Source of the DNA: Ruminococcus sp. FMBCY1
GTDB lineage: Bacteria; Bacillota; Clostridia; Oscillospirales; Acutalibacteraceae
Length of the DNA: 64,000 nt
Reading direction: 5' to 3'
Assembly: GCF_023921805.1 (NCBI RefSeq)
Contig: NZ_CP074197.1
Coordinates: forward strand, 2,108,001-2,172,000
Shown: positions 15,853 to 23,900 of the stretch, piece after piece
How positions within the stretch are numbered: the stretch's first letter is position 1
Layout: each line of letters begins with the position of its first letter
Made by a program: the position numbers and the translations under genes
Notes under the pieces: model-generated
Database searches by the model: none
What the model was told of the DNA's origin: nothing
What the model saw: the letters and a program-made list of their open reading frames with translations, nothing else

Positions 15853-16019
15853 GAGAACAGAAATACCATATCTATCTTAATAAGGAAGAATACGACCGAG
15901 TGATTCACTCGCTTATAAGCCTGAAGAACAACCTACTGGCACAAGGCAGATACACTGATGCAGTTGACGATGTCCTTTGCAAGGTGCTGACAGCCAAGAA
16001 AAAGAAAGTCAAAATCTAA
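15849..16019 (+). CDS. Small element protein, 56 aa (paralogue of the one at 39003)
   Basis: MREQKYHIYLNKEEYDRVIHS, then LISLKNNLLAQGRYTDAVDDVLCKVLTAKKKKVKI. The start ATG overlaps the stop of the zinc-ribbon gene. The same layout (xYHIxLxxxEYxxVIxSLxxxKxxLxxxGxxTDAVDDxxxKVxxAxKKKxKV) appears in the 67-aa product at 39003-39206, so the two are paralogues. Such small proteins are regular members of Tn1549-type elements; function unknown. Confidence 0.75.
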   Translation: MREQKYHIYLNKEEYDRVIHSLISLKNNLLAQGRYTDAVDDVLCKVLTAKKKKVKI

Positions 16020-16035
16020 TATATCTAAACACACA

Positions 16036-16072
16036 AAAGACCGCCTACACCTTTATAATGTAAGCGGTCTTT
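16036..16072. terminator. Bidirectional terminator
   Basis: AAAGACCGC-C-TACA pairs with TGTA-A-GCGGTCTTT (16036-16049 with 16059-16072). It lies between two converging genes and has A and T runs on both sides. Confidence 0.8.
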
Positions 16073-16106
16073 AATTATGCTTCGTGAAACTGAAATTTTA
16101 CGGTAG

Positions 16107-16916
16107 TTAATTCAATTTCAAACGAAGAATTATTACCTGTTTCTTCTTCTCTGCAACCTTCATAGATACTTTTGTAACAAAAGAAAGTTTCTTCCCTAAC
16201 ATCTTCAATGCTTCTGGAAAGAATGTCTTTTCTTCCAATAATTCCATACTACATTTGTTTGCAAATTCTTTGCTATCGTTAATACCAAAATACATAATAG
16301 CACTTGCATTTCCTGTACGTTTGATAAACCAGTTCGTAAACTTTAATCCACTCTCACTTGTAGCGTCAAACAACATCTCACCTTTTGGAAATGCTTTTCC
16401 ACACCCCTTAATAAATGCTATGATTTCTTCTTCATGGAAATATTGGAACACACCTGACACAATTAGCAGTGTAGGAAGCGAATTGTCTATTTCCTTTACC
16501 CATTCCAATTTAAACATATCGCCTGCAATGAGCGTTTCATTTTTTCGCTGACCAAATACTTTTTTTCTTGCCTCTATTACTTCTGGCAAATCAGTCTCAT
16601 ACCAATGTACAGTTCTGTTTTCAATCTTATCACTTAAACGGTCATAAGCAGTCTCTAATCCTGCACCAAGATATACAATATTACTTTCTGCGTAACTTTT
16701 TGCAAACGCAATAACTGTTTTGTCCATATTGTAATAACGTGCTACCGATGCCATATTGCTATATTCAGAAGAACCTTTATCTACACCTTGTGGTAAATAC
16801 TTCTCCAACTCAAGAGCCTTTTCATCCATAAAATATTCTGGAAATTTTTTAGAGATATTGATTCTTGCCACTAACGGAACAAATAACGTATTTGCAACAC
16901 CATCAAATTTATTCAT
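16107..16916 (-). CDS. SAM-dependent methyltransferase of the PPM/leucine-carboxyl type
   Basis: A 269-aa cytoplasmic enzyme. It reads VYLGAGLETAYDRL (the class I SAM motif, shaped as in the leucine carboxyl methyltransferase/PPM family), WYETDLPEVIEARKKVF (acidic ribose-binding motif in the family form), LIAGDMF, and LLIVSGVFQYFHEEEI. This O-methyltransferase family is known from secondary metabolism and from proteins of unknown substrate. It faces the zinc-ribbon pair across a shared terminator and is followed on the same strand by a second methyltransferase. The substrate cannot be told from sequence. Confidence 0.8.
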   Translation of the reverse strand: MNKFDGVANTLFVPLVARINISKKFPEYFMDEKALELEKYLPQGVDKGSSEYSNMASVARYYNMDKTVIAFAKSYAESNIVYLGAGLETAYDRLSDKIENRTVHWYETDLPEVIEARKKVFGQRKNETLIAGDMFKLEWVKEIDNSLPTLLIVSGVFQYFHEEEIIAFIKGCGKAFPKGEMLFDATSESGLKFTNWFIKRTGNASAIMYFGINDSKEFANKCSMELLEEKTFFPEALKMLGKKLSFVTKVSMKVAEKKKQVIILRLKLN

Positions 16917-17007
16917 AATCTACCTCTTTCTTTAGTTAGTTTTTGCTGACCAATCTAACATATGAAGTTTATTTTGTAAAGTAACTATCACTTAGAAAAA
17001 TTCAAAT

Positions 17008-17631
17008 TTAATAATTAGTTTTTTTCGCAATCAAAACTCCAACAGGAGCTAAACCGCCATCCACCAAATTCACTTTGACGACTGTAAAGCCATAATCCGC
17101 AATAAACTCACAAAAATTTTCCTTGTTCCATTCTTTGTATGCTTTAAATCCTGTAATAGACATCAATCGCTTTCGTAAACCACTTGATTTTTTCTCTGCC
17201 CATAAGAAGGTTGGTGCGTACAAAATACCATCTTTTTTTAATACTCTACGAATTTCCTGCATTGCTTTTTCAGGCTCTGGCATAATGTGCAGTGCATTTG
17301 AAATTACTACACAATCAAAATTTTCATTCTCATATGAAAGTGCCGTTGCATCGGCTACGCAAAAACTAAGTTTTTCTGTTGTACCTCTCCTTTTCGCTTG
17401 CTTAATCATATTTTCCGAAAAATCGGTTGCCGTCCAGCTATTAGTACAATCAGACAATGGGAAAGATAGCTGCCCTGTTCCACAAGCTAATTCTAATACA
17501 TTCATATCAGATTTGAGATAATCTCTAATATATCCGCAGATTGCATTATAAAATTTCTTATCTGACTCCATCAAAGGTGCATATATTTTTGCAAGTCGTT
17601 GCCAATAACCCTTGTTTGCCTTGTCTTTCAT
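17008..17631 (-). CDS. Class I SAM-dependent methyltransferase (UbiE-like), 207 aa
   Basis: Motif I NVLELACGTGQLSF, motif II TATDFSENMIKQAKRR, then FCVADATALSYENENFDCVVISNALHIMPEPEKAM and the post-motif VLKKDGILYAPTF are all present. The start is ATG 17631 with GGAGA upstream. The gene at 63658 encodes a close relative (GFWERMARIY, SVLELACGTGQITF, DYSENMI), so two copies of the same family sit at the two ends of this mobile region. The substrate is unknown; small-molecule or drug modification is only a possibility. Confidence 0.8.
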   Translation of the reverse strand: MKDKANKGYWQRLAKIYAPLMESDKKFYNAICGYIRDYLKSDMNVLELACGTGQLSFPLSDCTNSWTATDFSENMIKQAKRRGTTEKLSFCVADATALSYENENFDCVVISNALHIMPEPEKAMQEIRRVLKKDGILYAPTFLWAEKKSSGLRKRLMSITGFKAYKEWNKENFCEFIADYGFTVVKVNLVDGGLAPVGVLIAKKTNY

Positions 17632-17717
17632 ATCAAAATCTCCATTTTATTCAATAATACAACTTCAAATATTCCTCTGTGTTTTATTATACATCATAAA
17701 TGTTAAAATTTCTACCC

Positions 17718-17762
17718 GCCGTCTATTGACCTTGATTGTGAGGAAAATAGGCGGCTTTTTTT
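17718..17762 (+). terminator. Terminator-like hairpin upstream of the structured leader
   Basis: GCCGTCTATT (17718-17727) pairs with AATAGGCGGC (17746-17755, one G-U) and is followed by seven T. No gene precedes it on this strand, so it may shield the leader from read-through or act as an attenuator. From 17763 to 17885 I see only AT-rich sequence with the direct repeat GAAGCCTTTT at 17822-17831 and 17872-17881; no convincing promoter. Confidence 0.55.
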
Positions 17763-17885
17763 GTCGCCTAAAAATTTTTTGAAATTTTTTCGGAAAAGCA
17801 GCGATTTTGGGTGTCCAAAATGAAGCCTTTTGTGCAATGAGTGAAGGGGTTAATTCCTGATGATGAAAACGGAAGCCTTTTCAAT

Positions 17886-17900
17886 TGTTCTTTGACAATT
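17886..17900 (+). promoter_or_regulatory. boxA-like antitermination sequence
   Basis: TGTTCTTTGACAATT matches the rRNA-leader boxA of Gram-positive bacteria (TGTTCTTTGAAAACT in Bacillus) in 13 of 15 positions. boxA RNA binds NusB and ribosomal protein S10. It stands 11 bp before the folded leader of the ICE genes. The enclosed TTGACA could also be read as a -35 box, but no fitting -10 follows. Confidence 0.5.
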
Positions 17901-17910
17901 GAATACACAG

Positions 17911-18202
17911 GTCGTTAAGACTTTAATTCTGATGATAGCCACTTTAGCAGGTACGCCGAAACTTCTGAAAATTTCAGAACAGCGAGAACTCCTGCTATGA
18001 GTATCGGATTGCAACCGATATGGCGATGACGGTCAGAAAGATAATGATACTTCTCTACGGAGCTGGCGGAGTACCCGGCAGAGGTTAGATTCCTATGATA
18101 CAGATAAGCAGTCTGTTCCTTAACGACTTCCCGAAAGCGATATGCTTGGCAAGGGATATTGAGAATAAATATTGCCACGACCGTTTAGGAAATGAAACGG
18201 TC
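17911..18202 (+). ncRNA. Candidate structured leader RNA upstream of parA
   Basis: This 292-nt stretch has no gene but many nested complementary pairs. GTCGTTAAG (17911-17919) closes with CTTAACGAC (18119-18127). Inside: TAGCAGG (17945-17951) with CCTGCTA (17991-17997), enclosing TTCTGAAA/TTTCAGAA (17963-17979); TATCGG (18002-18007) with CCGATA (18015-18020); CTCT...GCTGG (18053-18066) with CCGGC-AGAG (18075-18083). After the closing helix come TCCC...GGGA with AAGC/GCTT inside (about 18130-18156) and GACCGTTT/AAACGGTC (18179-18202). This is a multibranch fold just downstream of a boxA-like sequence and 56 nt before parA. I do not recognise a riboswitch or other named RNA. Transcription is assumed, not shown. 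Confidence 0.5.
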
Positions 18203-18257
18203 AAGTACATAGTCATATTTTATTGGCTATGAATAAATTGAAAGGAGGACGCAAGGG

Positions 18258-19082
18258 GTGTCAAACTGCAAAACGATTGCCATATGCAATCAAAAAGGCG
18301 GAGTCGGAAAGACAACGACAACGGTTAATCTTGGTGTTGGTCTTGCAATGCAGGGTAAGAAAGTGTTGCTCATAGACGCAGACCCACAGGGAGATTTAAC
18401 TACTTGTCTCGGTTGGAGAGATACAGACAACTTGGGTATCACGCTTGCAACGAAACTTACAGATGTGATTAGTGAAACGATGAATGACCCGACAGACGGT
18501 ATTCTGCACCACGAGGAAGGTGTTGAACTTTTACCGGCGAACCTTGAACTTTCGGCGATGGAATATAACCTGATGAACGCTATGAGCAGAGAAACCACTT
18601 TGAGGAATTATTTGAGTCAGGTCAAAGACAGATACGATTTTGTCTTGATTGACTGTATGCCTTCTCTGAGTATGGTAACACTCAATGCTCTATCTGCGGC
18701 AGACAGCGTGATTATTCCGGTGCAGGCACAGTATTTGCCGGCTAAAGGTATGACCCAGCTTGTGCAGACCATTTCAAAAGTCAAGAAGTATATCAATCAG
18801 GATATTAAGATAGACGGTATGCTTCTTACTTTGGTGGATAACCGCACAAACCTCGCCAAAAGTACGGTGGAAGCGTTGCGGGAGAATTTCGGAAATCAGA
18901 TTAAGCTGTATCGCACATCTATTCCGATTGCTGTAAAAGCCGCAGAAACTTCTTCCAAAGGGAAGAGCATTTTTGCATATGAGCCAAACAGTACGGTGTC
19001 TAAGGCATACACCGAATTTACAAAGGAGGTGTTAGCCGATGGCAGGAAGAAAGAGCGACTTCACTCTCACGAGGCTCGATGA
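18258..19082 (+). CDS. parA: ParA-family partition ATPase
   Basis: A 274-aa Walker-type ATPase. The deviant P-loop KGGVGKTTTTVNLG starts at residue 11 after IAICNQ; Walker B-like DFVLIDCMPSLSMVTLNAL is near 130, and DADPQGDLT (switch region) near 40. The length and lack of an N-terminal DNA-binding domain fit the Soj-like class. With ParB it helps keep the excised circular element through cell division. GTG 18258 follows AAAGGAGG at 18240-18247. It overlaps parB by 44 bp, so the two are translationally linked, and it is the first gene behind the structured leader. Confidence 0.95.
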   Translation: MSNCKTIAICNQKGGVGKTTTTVNLGVGLAMQGKKVLLIDADPQGDLTTCLGWRDTDNLGITLATKLTDVISETMNDPTDGILHHEEGVELLPANLELSAMEYNLMNAMSRETTLRNYLSQVKDRYDFVLIDCMPSLSMVTLNALSAADSVIIPVQAQYLPAKGMTQLVQTISKVKKYINQDIKIDGMLLTLVDNRTNLAKSTVEALRENFGNQIKLYRTSIPIAVKAAETSSKGKSIFAYEPNSTVSKAYTEFTKEVLADGRKKERLHSHEAR

Positions 19083-19983
19083 CCTTTTTACAACGCAGGC
19101 ACAGAGAGAGGAAGAAAGACTTTCTAAAATCCGAGATATTCCATTAGAGCTGATTGACGATTTCCCAGACCACCCGTTCAAGGTCAGGGACGATGAAGAT
19201 ATGCAGCAGCTTGTCGAGAGTATCAAGGAACGTGGAGTAATTACTCCGGCAACGGTAAGGCAGAAAGAGGACGGAAGATATGAACTCGTATCCGGTCACA
19301 GACGAAAACGAGCAAGCAAACTTGCCGGTTTTGAAACGCTAAGATGTGAGGTTGTTGACCTTAATCGAGATGAAGCCACAATTCTAATGGTGGAAAGTAA
19401 TTTCCAAAGGTCGCAGATACTTCCCTCTGAAAAAGCCTTTGCCTACAAAATGCGATTGGACGCAATGAAAAGACAAGCAGGCAGACCAGCAAAAAATTAT
19501 TCCCCAGTGGGGAACAATTATGAATTTGCTAAATCAAGTGATGAACTTGCCGACAAAACAGGCGAAAGTAAAAATCAAATTTACCGTTATGTCCGCCTTA
19601 CAAACCTTGTTCCCGAACTGCTTGAATTTGTTGATGAGGGGCGAATTAAAATGCGACCGGCGGTTGAATTGTCGTATCTTGACGAAGATTGTCAGCGTGA
19701 TGTGGTTGACGAGATTGATATGAACGACGCAACTCCCTCTCACGACCAGACTATCCGTATGCGAAAGTTTTTCGATGAGGGCAAACTGACAACCGAAGCT
19801 ATCCAAGCCATTATGTCGGAGGAAAAGCCAAACCAGAAAGAGAAGATTGTGCTAAGGGGCGACAGAGTGCGACAACTCATCCCGAAAAATATCCCAATCA
19901 GCCAAACGGAGGACTTTGTGTGCAAGGCATTGGAGCATTACAACAAGTATCTCAGGCAACGGGCAGACCGTGACAGCAGATAG
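19039..19983 (+). CDS. parB: ParB/Spo0J-like partition protein
   Basis: A 314-aa DNA-binding partner of ParA. The N-terminal ParB domain reads IRDIPLELIDDFPDHPF, LVESIKERGVITPATVRQ, YELVSGHRRKRAS (the CTP-binding GHRR box) and VESNFQRSQILPSEKA; a helix-turn-helix follows near 165-200 (ADKTGESKNQIYRYVRL). AAAGGAGGT lies at 19022-19030, inside parA, before ATG 19039. It should bind a parS-like site on the element; I did not find an obvious repeated site nearby. Confidence 0.92.
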   Translation: MAGRKSDFTLTRLDDLFTTQAQREEERLSKIRDIPLELIDDFPDHPFKVRDDEDMQQLVESIKERGVITPATVRQKEDGRYELVSGHRRKRASKLAGFETLRCEVVDLNRDEATILMVESNFQRSQILPSEKAFAYKMRLDAMKRQAGRPAKNYSPVGNNYEFAKSSDELADKTGESKNQIYRYVRLTNLVPELLEFVDEGRIKMRPAVELSYLDEDCQRDVVDEIDMNDATPSHDQTIRMRKFFDEGKLTTEAIQAIMSEEKPNQKEKIVLRGDRVRQLIPKNIPISQTEDFVCKALEHYNKYLRQRADRDSR

Positions 19984-20118
19984 CCGATTTTGTTACTCCC
20001 CCTTCTCACACTCTACCCCCTAATACCTACTGTTTACTTGCTGAAAAGATATATTCTATCTCACTTAAATATACCTATCTCTCATAACTTATAGCTGTCT
20101 AATAAAGGGTTCGCACAT

Positions 20119-20148
20119 TTGAAGTGTAAACAAAGTGTCTGATATGAT
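20119..20148 (+). promoter_or_regulatory. Probable promoter for the lipoprotein-surface protein genes
   Basis: TTGAAG (20119-20124), 18 bp, TATGAT (20143-20148) in an AT-rich 240-bp spacer after parB. The hexamers are imperfect, so this is a moderate call. Confidence 0.45.
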
Positions 20149-20223
20149 AAAAAGTTTGGATATTCGCACCTTTGCTGTTTTTTGTCTGATTGATTACGAT
20201 TAAGGCGAAAGGAGCGATAGCTT

Positions 20224-20892
20224 ATGAGAAGGAAATGGATGGTTTGTATGATTGCCTGCTTGATGATTTTGTTTGCCGGATGTAACGGTAACATAGCCAA
20301 AGAAACCGCACGAAATGACACGGATAAAAGGATTTCTTCTACGGCTGGTAATACCGAAACAACGAACGGAACAGAAAAAGCAGAGGATACAAGTGTTGTT
20401 CCCGAAACGGAGCAACCAGTATCAAGTGAAGCAACAACAGAGCCGAGTCAGCAGGAAAAGTCGGATGTTTCTTCTACGGCAGGTAGTAGGGCGGAAACTG
20501 CAAAAAGCTATGAATCCGTTCAGATAACGAAAAAGCCTGACAGTATTCAAGAACAGGAGCAGCCACAGCAACAACCGAAGCCAGAGCCGGAAACACCGCC
20601 AGTTAAGGGAGAAGTGAAACCCACAAAACCAAAACCGACGGAAGAAACGAAGCCGAGCTTTGATGTTAATCCTTATTTGAGTTACGCCAAGAGTTATGCT
20701 CAAGGTATCGGTTTGGAGTTGGACAGTACCGCAACGGATTGTTGGGATAATCCGATAACCGCCAATGCCAAACGCACAGGCATTAAGGACGATATTCAAA
20801 GCAGGCTGAACAGATACAAAAAAGTGGGGAATATGAAATCTATATCGGCTACTGCTAAAAAACAAAATAAAATACAGTATCGGACGCACTGA
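20224..20892 (+). CDS. Element lipoprotein with a shortened or shifted C-terminus
   Basis: The N-terminus MRRKWMVCMIACLMILFAGC is a lipoprotein signal with lipobox LFAGC (Cys-20). Residues 25-145 are a low-complexity Thr/Glu/Pro/Gln linker, followed by a short folded part (PYLSYAKSYAQGIGLELDSTATDCWDNPI) typical of lipoproteins in Tn1549-type elements. The last 20 residues (MKSISATAKKQNKIQYRTH) look unlike a protein end; one base over, the same DNA reads EYEIYIGYC-stop, which fits the usual ending. A deletion or frameshift near 20820-20835 is therefore likely. Start ATG 20224 has GAAAGGAG upstream. It is exported and membrane-linked, next to the large surface protein gene. Confidence 0.7.
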   Translation: MRRKWMVCMIACLMILFAGCNGNIAKETARNDTDKRISSTAGNTETTNGTEKAEDTSVVPETEQPVSSEATTEPSQQEKSDVSSTAGSRAETAKSYESVQITKKPDSIQEQEQPQQQPKPEPETPPVKGEVKPTKPKPTEETKPSFDVNPYLSYAKSYAQGIGLELDSTATDCWDNPITANAKRTGIKDDIQSRLNRYKKVGNMKSISATAKKQNKIQYRTH

Positions 20893-20914
20893 GATAATCG
20901 GTGCGTTCTTTCAT
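20883..20914 (+). terminator. Hairpin between lipoprotein and surface protein genes
   Basis: GACGCAC (20883-20889) pairs with GTGCGTT (20901-20907), followed by CTTTCATTTT. The U tract is broken by C, so read-through into the next gene is likely. Confidence 0.45.
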
Positions 20915-20932
20915 TTTAAGGAGGAAACTTAG

Positions 20933-23900
20933 ATGGTAAAGACGAAAATCAAGAGAGCCGTATCGTTTGTTATGGCGACGGTTCTCAGTCTCAGTGCTTT
21001 TATGAGTATTGGGACAAGCACAGCGTTTGCTGCAAGCGGAGAAAAGACCAAAGTGTATATGGTTGATTTTCCTCGTGACGGCGACGCAAATTACGACGGT
21101 GTGTGGGGACACAGTAACCTTACTTTGAAGAACGGTTGGCATACCGGCAGTTCTACCCACACTAACTTAAAGGCAATCGGTTCATATTCCGGTAATATTG
21201 CCTATTGTATCGAGCCGGGTGTTTCACTCAGCTCCGGTCAGAGTATGAACAAGTACGATGAAAATTATTTTAACAATATCACAGCAAACGGAGTTATCTC
21301 CGGCGATGAAATCAGACTCTTTATCGGTCGTATCTTGCAGTACGGCTATCGAGGAACGATTTCAACAAGCTGGAGGTCGCAGAACGAAAGTGCGGCAAAC
21401 AGTATTGCTCACGCTTATGCAACACAGCTTCTTATTTGGGAAACAGTCGTTGGAGAGCGTGACGCAAACTTTAATCACAAAGCAGCCAGTGGTTGCAGCA
21501 ATGTGAAAGATGTTATCAATGCCAAACATCCGCTTCGCAGTAAGATTATGAATTACTACAACAGTATGGTCAGCAGTGTGCAGAATCATACAGTTGTGCC
21601 GAGCTTCTGTACTAAATCAAGCGGTTCAGCGAAAGTAAATGAACTTGAATGGAACGGAAGCAAATATGTTGCGACTCTTACAGACTCAAACGGTGTACTC
21701 TCCAATTATGATTTCAAGGCGAATATCAGTGGTGTAACATTTTCCACAAGCGGAAACAAACTTACGGTGTCAATGGATAAAGCACCGAGTAAGGAATTTA
21801 CTATTACCGCAAGTAAGAAAAACGGTGTCCGCAGAGGTGTCATCGTATGGTCTGAGGGAAAGCACGGTCAAAATTCAAGTGTGCAGGATGTTGTTACTTA
21901 CGCACAGGAAGTCAGCGACCCTGTAAGCGGATATGTAAAGATGAAAGTCAGCTACGGTTCTTGTCAGATTGTGAAAACATCTGAGGACGGAAAGGTTGAC
22001 GGTATCAATTTCACTATTTCAGGCAACGGAGTAAATCAGACAGTTACCACAGCAAACGGTGGTAAGTTCCAGATTGACAACCTTATGCCGGGCGTATATA
22101 CGGTAACAGAGCAATCTATCGACAAATATGTACCGCAAGAGGTTCACAGAGTAACCGTTGTTGCCGGTCAGGTAGCAACAGTAAACTTCAATAATGTTCT
22201 CAAAAGAGGTAATCTTCAGGTCATTAAATCATCGGAAGATAATCTTGTTGAGGGTGTGAAATTCCACCTTTACGGTACTTCCCTTGCAGGTATTGCTGTT
22301 GATGAATATGCGGTTACTGACAAAAATGGTGTAGCAACATTCAAAGATGTGCTTATCAGCGGAAGCACACCATATACGCTCGAAGAAGTGGACACAGAAA
22401 TCCGTTATGTCGTTCCTGAAAAGCAGACTGCACCGATTAAATGGAACGAGGTTACAAATCGAGACTTTACCAATATTCTTAAAAAGTTCAGCGTTACAGT
22501 AACAAAGAGTGACCGAGAAAAAGGCACTGCTCAGGGCGACGCAAAACTCTCCGGTGCTGTTTACGGAATTTATAAAGGCGACACACTTGTGGATAAGTAT
22601 GTGACAGACAGCGAGGGGCAGTTCACAACAAAGGAATATGTCTGCGACATCGATTGGACAATCAGAGAAATCACACCGAGCGAGGGTTATCTCCTTGATA
22701 AGACAATCCACAAGGTGGGTGCAGAGCCAAAACTCTTTACGATTGAACACAATCTTGTGGCAAATGACGTGACAGAGCAGGTTATGAAAGGCAATATCGC
22801 TATCATCAAACATGCCGATGATGGGGAAACCAAGATTGAGACACCGGAAAACGGTGCTGAATTTGAAGTGTATCTGAAATCTTCTGGCTCATTTGAAAAA
22901 GCCGACAAAGATGAAAGAGATACTATTGTTTGCGATGAAAACGGATTTGCTCAGACAAAGGATATGCCGTATGGTGTATATACCGTTCATCAGACCAAAG
23001 GTTGGGAAGGTCGTGAGCTTATGAAAGACTTTGATGTTTTCATTTCTCAGGACGGTCAGACTTACCGTTATCTCATCAACAATGCCAACTTTGAGTCATA
23101 TATCAAGGTCGTAAAGGTTGATGCAGAAACAGGCAAGACAATTCCGTATGCAGGTGCAGGCTTCCAAATCTATGACCCTGCCGGTAACAAAGTAAGTATG
23201 ACATTTACTTATCCTACACCGACAACCATCGACACATTCTATACCGACGCAGACGGTCAGCTTGTTACACCTGAAAAACTGGACTATGGCAAGGGATATT
23301 CACTTGTTGAGGTTCAGGCTCCGTATGGATATGTACTCGACAGTACTCCTGTTTCTTTTGATGTGACAGAAGAAAATTCCACACAGGAAGGCGGTATCAC
23401 ATTGATTAAGGTGGATAAGCCGAATATGGCACAGAAAGGTACGATTTCCGTTGAGAAAACCGGCGAAGTATTCTTTGGTGTCAATGTATCCGGCGAGGAA
23501 GATAAAGATGTGATTTATCAGCCGGTGTATAAGGTCAAAGGACTTGCAGGTGCGGTTTATGAAATCACTGCCGACGAAGATGTTATCACACCGGACGGTA
23601 CACTTCGTTATCACAAGGGCGATGTAGTAGATACTGTAACAACCGATGAGGACGGAACAGCTAAAAGTAAGGAACTCTATCTCGGTAAATATACGGTAGT
23701 AGAAACCAAAGCACCGACAGGTATGGTCATCAACAAAGAAAAGCATTCGGTGGAACTCACTTATGCCGGACAGGATGTAGCGGTAACTGAAACTGCAACC
23801 AGCTTCGTAAACGAGCGACAGAAAGTGAAGATTTCTCTTGAAAAAATCTTAGAGCAGGACGAAACCTTTGGTATCGGCAAGAATGATGAAATCAAAAACA

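Noticed and set aside
17892-17897. TTGACA as a -35 box for parA
   Set aside because: The position 17 bp downstream reads TTAAGA and would start RNA inside the closing helix; the boxA reading explains more of the sequence. Not fully excluded.
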